The notes beneath the pieces are model-generated. The model was not told where the DNA came from. It did not search any database and saw only the letters and a list, made by a program, of their open reading frames with translations. From NCBI GenBank assembly GCA_005879255.1, contig VBKY01000310.1:1-6070 (forward strand): DNA of 6,070 bases, given 5' to 3'. The translations under genes were made by a program, and so were the position numbers. Of the stretch, positions 1 to 5,844 are shown one piece after another; the stretch's first letter is position 1, and the number at the start of each line of letters is the position of its first letter. This DNA is from Deltaproteobacteria bacterium. GTDB lineage: Bacteria; Desulfobacterota_B; Binatia; UBA9968.

Positions 1-1069
1 GAATGATATACGAGTCGCTCACACCGAGGTGCTCTTTGGCTCTGTTTACGATCGGCCCCATGCTCTCAGTCGCACACGCGTCCTGGTTCAAAAATTCTTC
101 TATCCCCGTGAAATTGACCGTCTTCTGAATTTGTCTGTCTTGGAGATAATTGTTGCGGATGTTGCGCAGCTTGCGGTAATCGGGGCCAACGAAATCTCGC
201 TTCGATGAATCCTCCTTGGTCATCGGTTTCGACCATTTAAAAAAGAAATCGTATCTCCAGGTGTTATTGTCGTCGGTAGGAACCTGATAGACGGCTTTAA
301 AGCCGTCGAGTTTGCCATCGATTTCGCGGCCGACCGGAACGCAGCCGATAAAAGGCATGACGAATTGCGAGATCCGAACATAACTCTTGTCGGGTCCGAT
401 CTTCCTGATCGCGGCGACCCTGAAGCCAAAGTCCATCTCGTCGATTTCGAAAGTGGGGGACTGATCGTCGTGCCTCAGGAACTCCCTGCGCGCGTCCGGC
501 GTGAACATTTTATGGAGGAAATTTAAGTGAGCGGAATCGCAGTCACCGTCCAAGCCTTGAAGATAATTACACTCCAAAAGACTCTTCGCTATGTAAATTT
601 GATTCTGCGGAATGCCGAGCCAGGCGTAGGTTGGAAATATCGGAATTTGCCCTCTCGGTCCCATGTAAGTGAAGACCATTCCGCCCGCTTCCATACAAGG
701 ATAAGCATTATGATGGACTTTGTTTTTTAACTGGCTACCGGACGGTTCCGCGGGTGTTTCCAGCACATTGCCTTCGATGTCGTATTTCCAGCCGTGGTAG
801 ATGCATCTCAGACCGCACTCTTCGTTGCGACCGTAAAACAGCGACGTTCCTCGATGGGAACAGTGCTCGTCCAAAATGCCGATCTTTCCCTCAGTGTCGC
901 GAAAAGCGACGAGGTCTTCGCCGAGAAGTCGCACGCGCACGGGAGGACAGTCGGGAACGGGAATTTCCTCGGAAAGCAGAGCGGGAATCCAATAGCGCCT
1001 AAGCAGACGGCCCATGGGAGTGCCGGCATGCACTCGGGTCAACAGCTCGTTTTCTTCTCTTGAGAGCAT
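1..1069 (-). CDS. Rieske [2Fe-2S] ring-hydroxylating oxygenase, phthalate 4,5-dioxygenase type (C-terminus off window)
   Basis: Likely the catalytic alpha subunit of a Rieske non-heme iron oxygenase, a cytoplasmic enzyme that uses electrons from a separate reductase to hydroxylate an aromatic or similar organic substrate. Reading leftward from ATG at 1069, the frame is open for 356 codons to the edge. The Rieske cluster motif is complete: Cys70-x-His72, 16 residues, then Cys89-x2-His92, followed by Gly-Trp. The mononuclear iron site follows: Asn168, Gln171, Asp178, His181 and His186 in a D-x2-H-x4-H pattern. Asp330 in 'NQDACATESMGP' is the expected third ligand, and the ESMGPI...EHLG stretch is typical of phthalate 4,5-dioxygenase-like proteins. 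Family members run to about 410-450 residues, so some 60-90 are missing. The start is supported by AGGAAGG at 1080-1086, 10 nt upstream, which overlaps the stop of the preceding binding-protein gene, so the two are probably cotranscribed. The substrate cannot be told from sequence. The family call is firm; the phthalate-type subgroup is likely. Confidence 0.93.
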   Translation of the reverse strand, partial: MLSREENELLTRVHAGTPMGRLLRRYWIPALLSEEIPVPDCPPVRVRLLGEDLVAFRDTEGKIGILDEHCSHRGTSLFYGRNEECGLRCIYHGWKYDIEGNVLETPAEPSGSQLKNKVHHNAYPCMEAGGMVFTYMGPRGQIPIFPTYAWLGIPQNQIYIAKSLLECNYLQGLDGDCDSAHLNFLHKMFTPDARREFLRHDDQSPTFEIDEMDFGFRVAAIRKIGPDKSYVRISQFVMPFIGCVPVGREIDGKLDGFKAVYQVPTDDNNTWRYDFFFKWSKPMTKEDSSKRDFVGPDYRKLRNIRNNYLQDRQIQKTVNFTGIEEFLNQDACATESMGPIVNRAKEHLGVSDSYII

Positions 1070-1079
1070 GACTGGTTTT

Positions 1080-1086
1080 CCTTCCT
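1080..1086 (-). promoter_or_regulatory. Ribosome binding site of the Rieske gene, overlapping the upstream stop
   Basis: AGGAAGG on the minus strand sits 10 nt before ATG at 1069. Its first two bases are the last two of the TAG stop (1087-1085) of the binding-protein gene. This is the layout of adjacent genes in one transcript and possible translational coupling. Confidence 0.65.
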
Positions 1087-2221
1087 ATGGTCTCTTTGCA
1101 AGAATCGCTTTGAGCAACTTCGTGGCCTCAGCAGTTTCCTGATCTACCGCGGGCCCGTTTTCCCAAAAGACCGAGTCGTCTTTCAAGCGGTATTCAGGTG
1201 CAATGACATCCTTGGGAATATCCGTACGCCGGGAGTTGGCGTTACGCTGACCGGATTTGACCGAGTGTTCCTGGTACAAGGTTTGTCCTTCCCTCGAAAG
1301 AAACCAGTTAAGAAATATTTGCGCCGCATGGGGATGCGGCGCCGGAGCGATCAAGCTAATCACGCCTTGCCCGCCGGCGATATAGTCGCCCTCTTTCAGA
1401 GTGTGGGTTACCGACTCCACAGGAAGCCGCTGCTCTTTGGCACTGGCCAATTCCGCGTCGTCGCAGGGAACGCAGATGGCCGCCTTCCCTGAGGCTAGCC
1501 AATCCACCAACTGCCGATGATCTCGACTCAAAGTTAGTTGCATATCGCCGTATAGTTTACTCATGAATTCCGTGCCCAAGAATTTATTCATATAGAGATA
1601 CCAAAGAACATTGCGCGCAACCCCAGCAATCGACGGGTCGTAGCCGATAATTTTTCCTTTCCACTTTGGGTTTATCAGATCCCACCACGACTTGATTTCC
1701 TCCCCCCTCGCTTGCTGGGTGTTGAAGGAGATGTAAAGGCCTCGATGACCTTGAAATACGAAAGAGTGGCGGGTTTCAGGGTCGACAAAGCGATGCTTCC
1801 CCTTGAACCATTTTGATTCGTCTTTCACCTCCGGCAATAGGAAAGCGGCAGGCATAGGAGCTAGCGCCTTCGCGGGATATAAAACTGAAACATGTGTCCC
1901 TTGTCCGGCAATGTAGAGATCGGCTTGATATTTCCCTGCTCGCCGCTCGGCCATAAGTCGAGAGGAAAGCGCGGGCCCGCTTGGTCCGTCTACCAGGTTG
2001 AGTCTGATCCTCGGATAAGCCTTCTGAAACTGACTGACGGTAAACCTGGGGTAATCGACGACGTAAACTGCGACCTCACCCTCCGCCTCAGCCGCGCTCA
2101 TTGTTTTCTCCCACTCGACTTGCCAGGCGGGTCTGGGCTCAGCAGCTCGCGCCGCTGCGCTCGCAATCAAGAGGTGCAGCAAAGTGAAACTGAAATTAGA
2201 AAGCAATTTTCGCATTAGCAT
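1085..2221 (-). CDS. Periplasmic extracellular solute-binding protein (Fe/spermidine-type ABC binding protein, SBP_bac_6/8-like)
   Basis: Predicted exported substrate-binding protein of 378 residues. The N-terminus MLMRK is followed by a hydrophobic stretch and an Ala-rich region ending ARA|AEP, a good Sec signal peptidase site near residue 26. The mature protein shows hallmarks of the Fbp/PotD-type (cluster D) fold: an early 'EWEKTMSAAEAEGEVAVY' segment, 'SWWDLINPKWKGKI' near 178-191, and C-terminal 'PHPHAAQIFLNWFLSREGQ' near 295-313. Length fits the family. The frame can be extended to ATG at 2254, but that codon lies inside a putative -10 box and has no ribosome site. ATG at 2221 has AGGG 9 nt upstream and leaves a clean signal peptide; ATG at 2215 is also possible. 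It stops with TAG at 1085, 15 nt before the Rieske oxygenase start, so it likely delivers or senses a substrate related to that enzyme. No permease or ATPase is visible. Members are often called iron-binding, but the ligand here is unknown. Confidence 0.88.
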   Translation of the reverse strand: MLMRKLLSNFSFTLLHLLIASAAARAAEPRPAWQVEWEKTMSAAEAEGEVAVYVVDYPRFTVSQFQKAYPRIRLNLVDGPSGPALSSRLMAERRAGKYQADLYIAGQGTHVSVLYPAKALAPMPAAFLLPEVKDESKWFKGKHRFVDPETRHSFVFQGHRGLYISFNTQQARGEEIKSWWDLINPKWKGKIIGYDPSIAGVARNVLWYLYMNKFLGTEFMSKLYGDMQLTLSRDHRQLVDWLASGKAAICVPCDDAELASAKEQRLPVESVTHTLKEGDYIAGGQGVISLIAPAPHPHAAQIFLNWFLSREGQTLYQEHSVKSGQRNANSRRTDIPKDVIAPEYRLKDDSVFWENGPAVDQETAEATKLLKAILAKRP

Positions 2222-2230
2222 CGAGCAAAT

Positions 2231-2234
2231 CCCT
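2231..2234 (-). promoter_or_regulatory. Ribosome binding site deciding the binding-protein start
   Basis: AGGG on the minus strand lies 9 nt before ATG at 2221. The more upstream in-frame ATGs at 2254 and 2248 have no purine-rich site at a workable distance. This favours the shorter protein with a standard signal peptide. Confidence 0.5.
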
Positions 2235-2249
2235 GACGTTTCCTTCATA

Positions 2250-2277
2250 ACCATATTGCAGAAGCTAAGAAAGTCAA
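2250..2277 (-). promoter_or_regulatory. Putative sigma70-type promoter of the binding protein-Rieske operon
   Basis: On the minus strand, TTGACT (2277-2272) matches five of six bases of the -35 consensus. After a 16-bp spacer comes TATGGT (2255-2250), a four of six match to -10. Transcription would begin near 2243, giving a leader of about 20 nt to ATG at 2221 that contains the ribosome site. The prediction rests on motif fit and position only. Confidence 0.4.
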
Positions 2278-2349
2278 AATTCCTTTTACACGGAAACCCG
2301 ACGAAATAGTGAAGAACTCTGGCAATGGGCCAAGTGGAAATGAGCCAAC

Positions 2350-2380
2350 CTGCCCTGAGTCCTTCGACTCGCTAAGGATA
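2350..2380. repeat. REP-like intergenic hairpin, degenerate copy
   Basis: The segment contains GAGTC (2357-2361), loop CTTC, GACTC (2366-2370), overlapping a second pairing TCCTT (2360-2364) with AAGGA (2374-2378). The core 'TCCTTCGACTCGCTAAGGA' resembles the 'CTTCGACT(T)CGCTCAGG' palindromic units I recall as dispersed between genes in many environmental genomes. Only one copy is in the window, so its repeat nature is inferred from resemblance. Confidence 0.35.
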
Positions 2381-2433
2381 AAACGCTGCGAAGGAAACGA
2401 CGAGCGCAATTTTCACATAGCCTGGCGAAGGTT

Positions 2434-2476
2434 ATGACCCTCTGGTTCGTATAACTTATAACGAGCGAGAGGGCAT
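2434..2476. repeat. Long imperfect inverted repeat in the divergent intergenic region
   Basis: CCCTCTGGTTCGT (2438-2450) pairs with ACGAGCGAGAGGG (2461-2473): twelve of thirteen positions pair, counting one G-U wobble and one G-G mismatch. Flanking ATG (2434-2436) and CAT (2474-2476) can extend the stem past a bulged A. The 10-base loop is AT-rich (ATAACTTATA). No T-run follows on either strand, so it does not look like an ordinary intrinsic terminator. An operator, a processed RNA hairpin or a repeat unit are all possible. Confidence 0.55.
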
Positions 2477-2661
2477 CCGAAACAGGCCACAATCGTCCGA
2501 CGAAACTCACAAATCGCCAACTCTCTCGTCTAATCGGTATATAGGAGCGGCTCAAGTGTGCCGAAAATGCAACATCTAAATTTGGTAATGACGAATTATA
2601 AGGAAAATAGTCGCTGCTTCATTTGGTCTATATTGTGAATAACTTTGATTGAAAACGCACC

Positions 2662-2666
2662 GGAGG
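2662..2666 (+). promoter_or_regulatory. Ribosome binding site deciding the FecR/DUF6600 start
   Basis: GGAGG lies 6 nt before ATG at 2673, an optimal arrangement. The in-frame TTG at 2649 would put this site inside the coding region and add a charged stretch before the signal peptide, so ATG 2673 is preferred. Confidence 0.75.
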
Positions 2667-2672
2667 CTGAAA

Positions 2673-5129
2673 ATGCTCTCTTTACTAAATAAGACGAATT
2701 TGCCGAGACTTGGATTCGCGGTCATTTTTTTCGCGTTTGGTTTGCTAAATCCGCACTTATTACCGGCGCAGGAACGATACCCGGCTGTGGCCAGAATTTC
2801 GTTTGTTTCCGGACCGGTTACCTACAGCCGCGGGGACGATCCAGACGAGTGGGATGATGCGATCGAAAACGTGCCATTGACCATAGGAGATCGGATCTAT
2901 TCACCCGAAGGCGGACGCGCGGAAGTACAACTTTCTTCAGGAAATTTCGTCCGCATCGCGCCGCGCAGCTACTTCACCACATTGAATTTAGGGGACGACA
3001 TCAAGCAGTTCTATCTCGGTGAAGGCGCGGCATCGTTCAACATCAAGCGTCTGCAATCCGACGAAGTTATAGAGATCGCCACTCCCAACGTAGCGGTGAC
3101 TCTGGACCAGCCGGGCACCTATCGGATCGCCGTCGACGAAGATGGCAACAGTCGGATCACCGTGCGCCGCGGCAGAGTGATGGTAGCGGCTGGCGGTCGA
3201 CAGATAGCGGTCGAAAACAGTGAAATGCGGGTATACGGCATCGACTCGCCCCGATATGAAATCGTTGGATTGCCCGGGACCGACGCATTCGACCGATGGG
3301 CATCGGAACGTGACGATCGTTACGAGCGCAGCTACGCCGACGCCTACAGATATGCCAGCGACGATATTATCGGCGTCGAAGATCTTTCGGACTACGGTCG
3401 CTGGGAGCAGATTCCCGATTACGGTTATGCCTGGACGCCCACGCGCGTTGCCGCAGGCTGGGTACCTTTCAGTGACGGACGTTGGTTCTGGCAGGACCCG
3501 TGGGGATGGACATGGATCAGCAACGACCGATGGGGCTGGGCAACTTCACACTACGGCCGTTGGACACCCTACCGCTCGCGTTGGTACTGGGTCCCGGTTC
3601 GTCCGCGCACGCGCGTCCGATACGTCCCTGCGGTGGTGGAATTTGTCCGCGTGCGAGACCATGTCGGTTGGTTTCCGCTGCATCCGCGCGATCGTTACCT
3701 TCCCTGGTGGGACCGGCGCGACCGGCGCAACATCACTTACGCCAATCGGACCTACGTCACCATCGTGAATCAGAATACTTTTATCTCCGCGCGGCCCATC
3801 AATAGGTACATCGTAAGAGACTCCGTGATCGTGCGCGACGCAAGGTCAGGGCGCTTCGCGTCGGAGTCCTTGCCGATCCCGAACCGGACTTCCCTGCGGG
3901 TCGCTTCCGAAACCGGCGGCCACCGCGGTTACAAGCCGTCCGCCAACGTGCTCAATCGCACCGCTGTAGTCAGAACAGCACCGCCGGCGCCGCCGGCCTC
4001 GTTCCGAGAGAAATTGCCTGAGATCCAGAAAGCCCAGGGCAAACCGATCGAGCCTTCGCAAGCATTGGCGCTGGTTTCCGCGGGCGATAAAGCGAGACCC
4101 GAGCGCGTTCGGATTCGTCCGGCCGCCGAGGAGACTCCCGGTAAGGAATTTGGCCCGCGCAATCCGACAACGACCTCCGGCCCTACGCCGCAACCCGTAA
4201 CTGCAGCTCGTGGCAAGAAACTCGCGACCCGAGAGTCTGTCGATTCAGATTTAGCGGAAAAGGCAGAGCGCGCACAAAAGTCGCCCGCTCCGCAGCCGGC
4301 GCCGGCTACACCGCCGGAGCAGAACAAGGGAATCGCCGGCAGACCCGATACGCAAACACAGGAACGAGAGCGTCAAGTTCAGCAGCAGGAACTGGAGCGA
4401 AGAAAACAAGATCAGCAAAAGGAACAACAAGAGCGCAAAGCACAACTGCAGAAGCAGCAGGAGCAACAGCGCCAGCAGCAATCGCAAGAACGCCAGGCAC
4501 AAGAGCAGAAACAACGCGAGCTCGAACGCCGGCAAGCACAGCAGAGGGAAGAGCGCAAAGCCCAGCCGCAGAAGCAGCAGCCGGCGCAGGATCGTCGACA
4601 GGAACCGCAAGAGCGACAGTCGCCCCAGCAAAGACTCGAGGAACTGGAACGTCAAACCCAGCAGCGAGAAGAGGAGCGCAAAAGCCAACTACAGCAGAAC
4701 CGACAAGGGCAGGAGCGGCGCGAGCAACTCAGACAACAGCAACTGCAAGAACGTCAGGCGCAGCAGCAAAGACAGCAAGAACTTGAGCGCCGCGGCCAGG
4801 AGCAAGAGCACAAAGCACAGGCGCAGCAGCAACAGGAGCAGGCGCGCCGCGAGCAGTTAAAACAACAGCAGGTGCAAGAGCGCCAAGCGCGTGAGCAGCA
4901 ACGACAACAGGATCTTGAGCGCAGACAACAACAGCAGCAACAAAGAGAACAAGATCGCAACGCTCAAGTGCAGCGACAGGAACAGGCACGCGCTCAACAA
5001 CTCCGGCAACAACAGGCGCAAGAACAACGCCAAGCGCAACAGCAGCAAAGACAACAGCAATCGCAACGTCGGCAACCGGAGCCTCAGAAGGAACAAGAAC
5101 GCAAAGTACCGCCGCAGCAGCAGCCCTGA
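2673..5129 (+). CDS. Exported FecR-domain and DUF6600 protein with a long Gln/Arg/Glu-rich repeat tail
   Basis: Predicted 818-residue exported protein. Residues 1-32 form a Sec signal peptide (hydrophobic FAVIFFAFGLL, likely cut at LPA|QE). Residues about 38-190 form a FecR-type beta domain: 'ARISFVSGPVTY', 'LTIGDRIYSPEGGRAEVQLSSG', 'GSFNIKR'-like 'ASFNIKRLQ', then 'IATPNVAVTLDQPGTYRI'. FecR itself is a sigma regulator, but stand-alone periplasmic FecR domains of this kind usually lack the transmembrane anti-sigma part, as here. Residues about 241-385 match DUF6600: Trp/Tyr/Pro-rich repeats such as 'GRWEQIPDYGYAWTP', 'DGRWFWQDPWGWTWIS' and 'VGWFPLHPRDRY'. Residues 400-570 are a Pro/Ala-rich linker. 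Residues 573-818 are almost only Gln, Arg, Glu, Lys and Ala, probably helical or disordered. Function is unknown; a cell-envelope structural or surface role is inferred. It stands alone with its own ribosome site and is followed by a 34-bp palindrome. Confidence 0.9.
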   Translation: MLSLLNKTNLPRLGFAVIFFAFGLLNPHLLPAQERYPAVARISFVSGPVTYSRGDDPDEWDDAIENVPLTIGDRIYSPEGGRAEVQLSSGNFVRIAPRSYFTTLNLGDDIKQFYLGEGAASFNIKRLQSDEVIEIATPNVAVTLDQPGTYRIAVDEDGNSRITVRRGRVMVAAGGRQIAVENSEMRVYGIDSPRYEIVGLPGTDAFDRWASERDDRYERSYADAYRYASDDIIGVEDLSDYGRWEQIPDYGYAWTPTRVAAGWVPFSDGRWFWQDPWGWTWISNDRWGWATSHYGRWTPYRSRWYWVPVRPRTRVRYVPAVVEFVRVRDHVGWFPLHPRDRYLPWWDRRDRRNITYANRTYVTIVNQNTFISARPINRYIVRDSVIVRDARSGRFASESLPIPNRTSLRVASETGGHRGYKPSANVLNRTAVVRTAPPAPPASFREKLPEIQKAQGKPIEPSQALALVSAGDKARPERVRIRPAAEETPGKEFGPRNPTTTSGPTPQPVTAARGKKLATRESVDSDLAEKAERAQKSPAPQPAPATPPEQNKGIAGRPDTQTQERERQVQQQELERRKQDQQKEQQERKAQLQKQQEQQRQQQSQERQAQEQKQRELERRQAQQREERKAQPQKQQPAQDRRQEPQERQSPQQRLEELERQTQQREEERKSQLQQNRQGQERREQLRQQQLQERQAQQQRQQELERRGQEQEHKAQAQQQQEQARREQLKQQQVQERQAREQQRQQDLERRQQQQQQREQDRNAQVQRQEQARAQQLRQQQAQEQRQAQQQQRQQQSQRRQPEPQKEQERKVPPQQQP
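4389..5060 (+). repeat. Five degenerate protein-level repeats of 41-50 residues in the Gln-rich tail
   Basis: Within the exported protein, residues 573-796 split into five units, each opening with (E/D)LER: residues 573-615, 616-656, 657-702, 703-746 and 747-796 (43, 41, 46, 44 and 50 residues). Shared later elements are '(E/D)(R/H)K(A/S)Q', a Gln run with Arg, and 'QERQA' near the unit end. CAG/CAA-rich codons give the DNA strong low complexity, which also creates long Leu- and Cys-rich open frames on the opposite strand. The units probably arose by duplication followed by divergence and length change. Confidence 0.7.
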
Positions 5130-5353
5130 CGCTCAAGCGTTGAATCTGTGAACGCACCTGGGTCTCGCCCGTGGCGACGACGTTCCAAGCTGACAGTTTC
5201 ACGTTTTCGCAATTGCGAAAACGTGAAACAATCCACTGGCATATAAAGTGTCTCCGATGCCGTCGCCGCTTATTCCGCCGACAATTTTATATCGCTTCCC
5301 CCGCGCTCTTTTCTTAGTCACTCCCTGCCCGCGCCGCTCGTGATGGTTGGCCT
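5130..5353. other. Non-coding stretch between the FecR/DUF6600 gene and the thrC relic
   Basis: Apart from the perfect palindrome and a small CGCTCAAGCG dyad right after the stop (5130-5139), I see no gene or recognisable site here. The frame leading into the thrC relic is open only from 5318 (TAG at 5315), and residues before 5354 do not resemble threonine synthase. Confidence 0.5.
5196..5229. repeat. Perfect 34-bp palindrome downstream of the FecR/DUF6600 gene
   Basis: The left half GTTTCACGTTTTCGCAA (5196-5212) is the exact reverse complement of the right half (5213-5229). As RNA it would form a 15-bp stem closed by an AATT loop, from either strand. It begins 67 nt past the stop at 5129. 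No T-run follows on either strand, so if it ends transcription it is not a standard intrinsic terminator. A REP-type element, an RNA 3'-end stabiliser or a protein binding site are alternatives. Confidence 0.85.
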
Positions 5354-5637
5354 TACGGCGCCAAGCTCACGTTGGTCGATGGTCTCATTAATGATTGCGC
5401 CCGGATCATCGCCGAGAAAAAGACAACCGAAGACTGGTTTGATCTTTCAACGCTGAAAGAGCCTTATCGAGTCGAAGGCAAGAAGACCATGGGATACGAG
5501 ATCGCCGAACAATTAGATTGGCATCTCCCTGATGTCATCATCTATCCCACTGGCGGCGGCACGGGGCTCATCGGCATGTGACCGCATCCGGCCTCAAGTA
5601 TCTGGACGTTATTCGGAGAAACCTGCGGGAAAATTAA
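5354..5637 (+). pseudogene. thrC: Threonine synthase relic, N-terminally truncated with internal deletion
   Basis: The intact enzyme converts O-phospho-L-homoserine to threonine using PLP. From 5354 one frame reads 'YGAKLTLVDGLINDCARIIA', later 'RVEGKKTMGYEIAEQL' and 'PDVIIYPTGGGTGLIGM'. This is the central part of threonine synthase, with the Gly-rich PLP-phosphate loop. It then hits TGA at 5579-5581. In another frame from 5578, a short piece reads 'VTASGLKYLDVIRRNLREN' and stops at 5637. This resembles the enzyme's extreme C-terminus, where 'VTG(S/H)GLKxP' is usual. The residues that normally lie between these motifs, well over 100, are absent. The N-terminal part with the PLP lysine (SFKDR region) is also absent, and no start with a ribosome site is seen. 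It is therefore a dead fragment of about 90 codons. The central match is strong; the C-terminal piece is less certain. Confidence 0.82.
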
Positions 5638-5844
5638 TTGGACCGTTTCTGTGGAAAGATCACTACCGCAAGAGTAATCCTCAGGATCAGGCCCACAACA
5701 CCACTGTCAGTCTGCAACAGCCATTGAAGTATTCTCATCGTGGGCCTCCATGAAAATAATATGTTTGACCGTTCAAACTAAATCACCTATTTATCGCGCA
5801 GGCTTTGCGTTTTCTAACTGCAAACCGCTTAAGAAGGGAGACCC
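5638..5844. other. Intergenic region and leader before the second binding protein
   Basis: About 200 bp with no recognised gene. An 8-bp inverted repeat, AGGCCCAC (5689-5696) and GTGGGCCT (5740-5747), encloses 43 nt. A short open frame runs across it to TGA at 5751-5753, without a start or homology I can name; it may be more relic sequence. The right part carries a putative promoter and dyad. Confidence 0.45.
5763..5793 (+). promoter_or_regulatory. Putative promoter with overlapping 16-bp dyad, upstream of the NMT1-like gene
   Basis: GTTTGA-CCGT-TCAAAC (5763-5778) is a perfect 6-bp-arm dyad. TTGACC within it (5765-5770) is a five of six match to a -35 box. TATTTA at 5788-5793, 17 bp on, is only a three of six match to -10. 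The dyad would sit over the -35 region, as many repressor operators do. The promoter and operator roles are both inferred. Confidence 0.35.

Larger units (their letters stand above)
2222..2672. other. Non-coding divergent intergenic region
   Basis: About 450 bp between the leftward operon and the rightward FecR/DUF6600 gene, with no credible gene on either strand. The left end carries the putative operon promoter. The middle holds a REP-like hairpin (2350-2380) and a longer imperfect dyad (2434-2476). The right end (about 2570-2660) is AT-rich, as expected for the promoter of the rightward gene. Candidate -10 boxes there are TATAAG at 2597-2602 and TATATT at 2629-2634, but neither has a convincing -35 partner, so I do not name a promoter. 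Confidence 0.6.

Noticed and set aside
527..1063. Several plus-strand frames of 67-89 codons over the Rieske gene
   Set aside because: They are antisense to an uninterrupted gene with complete metal-binding motifs and lack ribosome sites.
1265..2218. Plus-strand frames of 75 and 108 codons over the binding-protein gene
   Set aside because: Antisense shadows of a gene with clear family motifs; no start context or homology.
2286..2555. Minus-strand 89-codon frame in the intergenic region
   Set aside because: It starts with TTG without a ribosome site, runs straight through both intergenic hairpins, and shows no family resemblance.
2649..2672. TTG start for the FecR/DUF6600 protein
   Set aside because: It would place the optimal GGAGG ribosome site within the coding sequence; ATG at 2673 fits spacing and signal peptide better.
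3220..3805. Plus-strand open frames of 107 and 182 codons inside the FecR/DUF6600 gene
   Set aside because: They lie in other frames over the DUF6600 region, have no recognisable domain, and the real frame carries well-conserved Trp/Gly/Pro motifs.
4251..5202. Long Leu-, Val/Ala- and Cys-rich open frames on the minus strand
   Set aside because: They are the complement of CAG/CAA-rich codons encoding the Gln-rich tail. Stop codons are rare there by composition; there are no ribosome sites or family motifs, and the plus frame is clearly the real one.
5196..5229. Palindrome as an ordinary rho-independent terminator
   Set aside because: Neither strand has a T-run after the stem, so I list it as a palindrome of unknown role instead.
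5689..5747. 8-bp inverted repeat as insertion-sequence ends
   Set aside because: Only 59 bp are enclosed, with no transposase and no clear target duplication; it may be a chance pairing.
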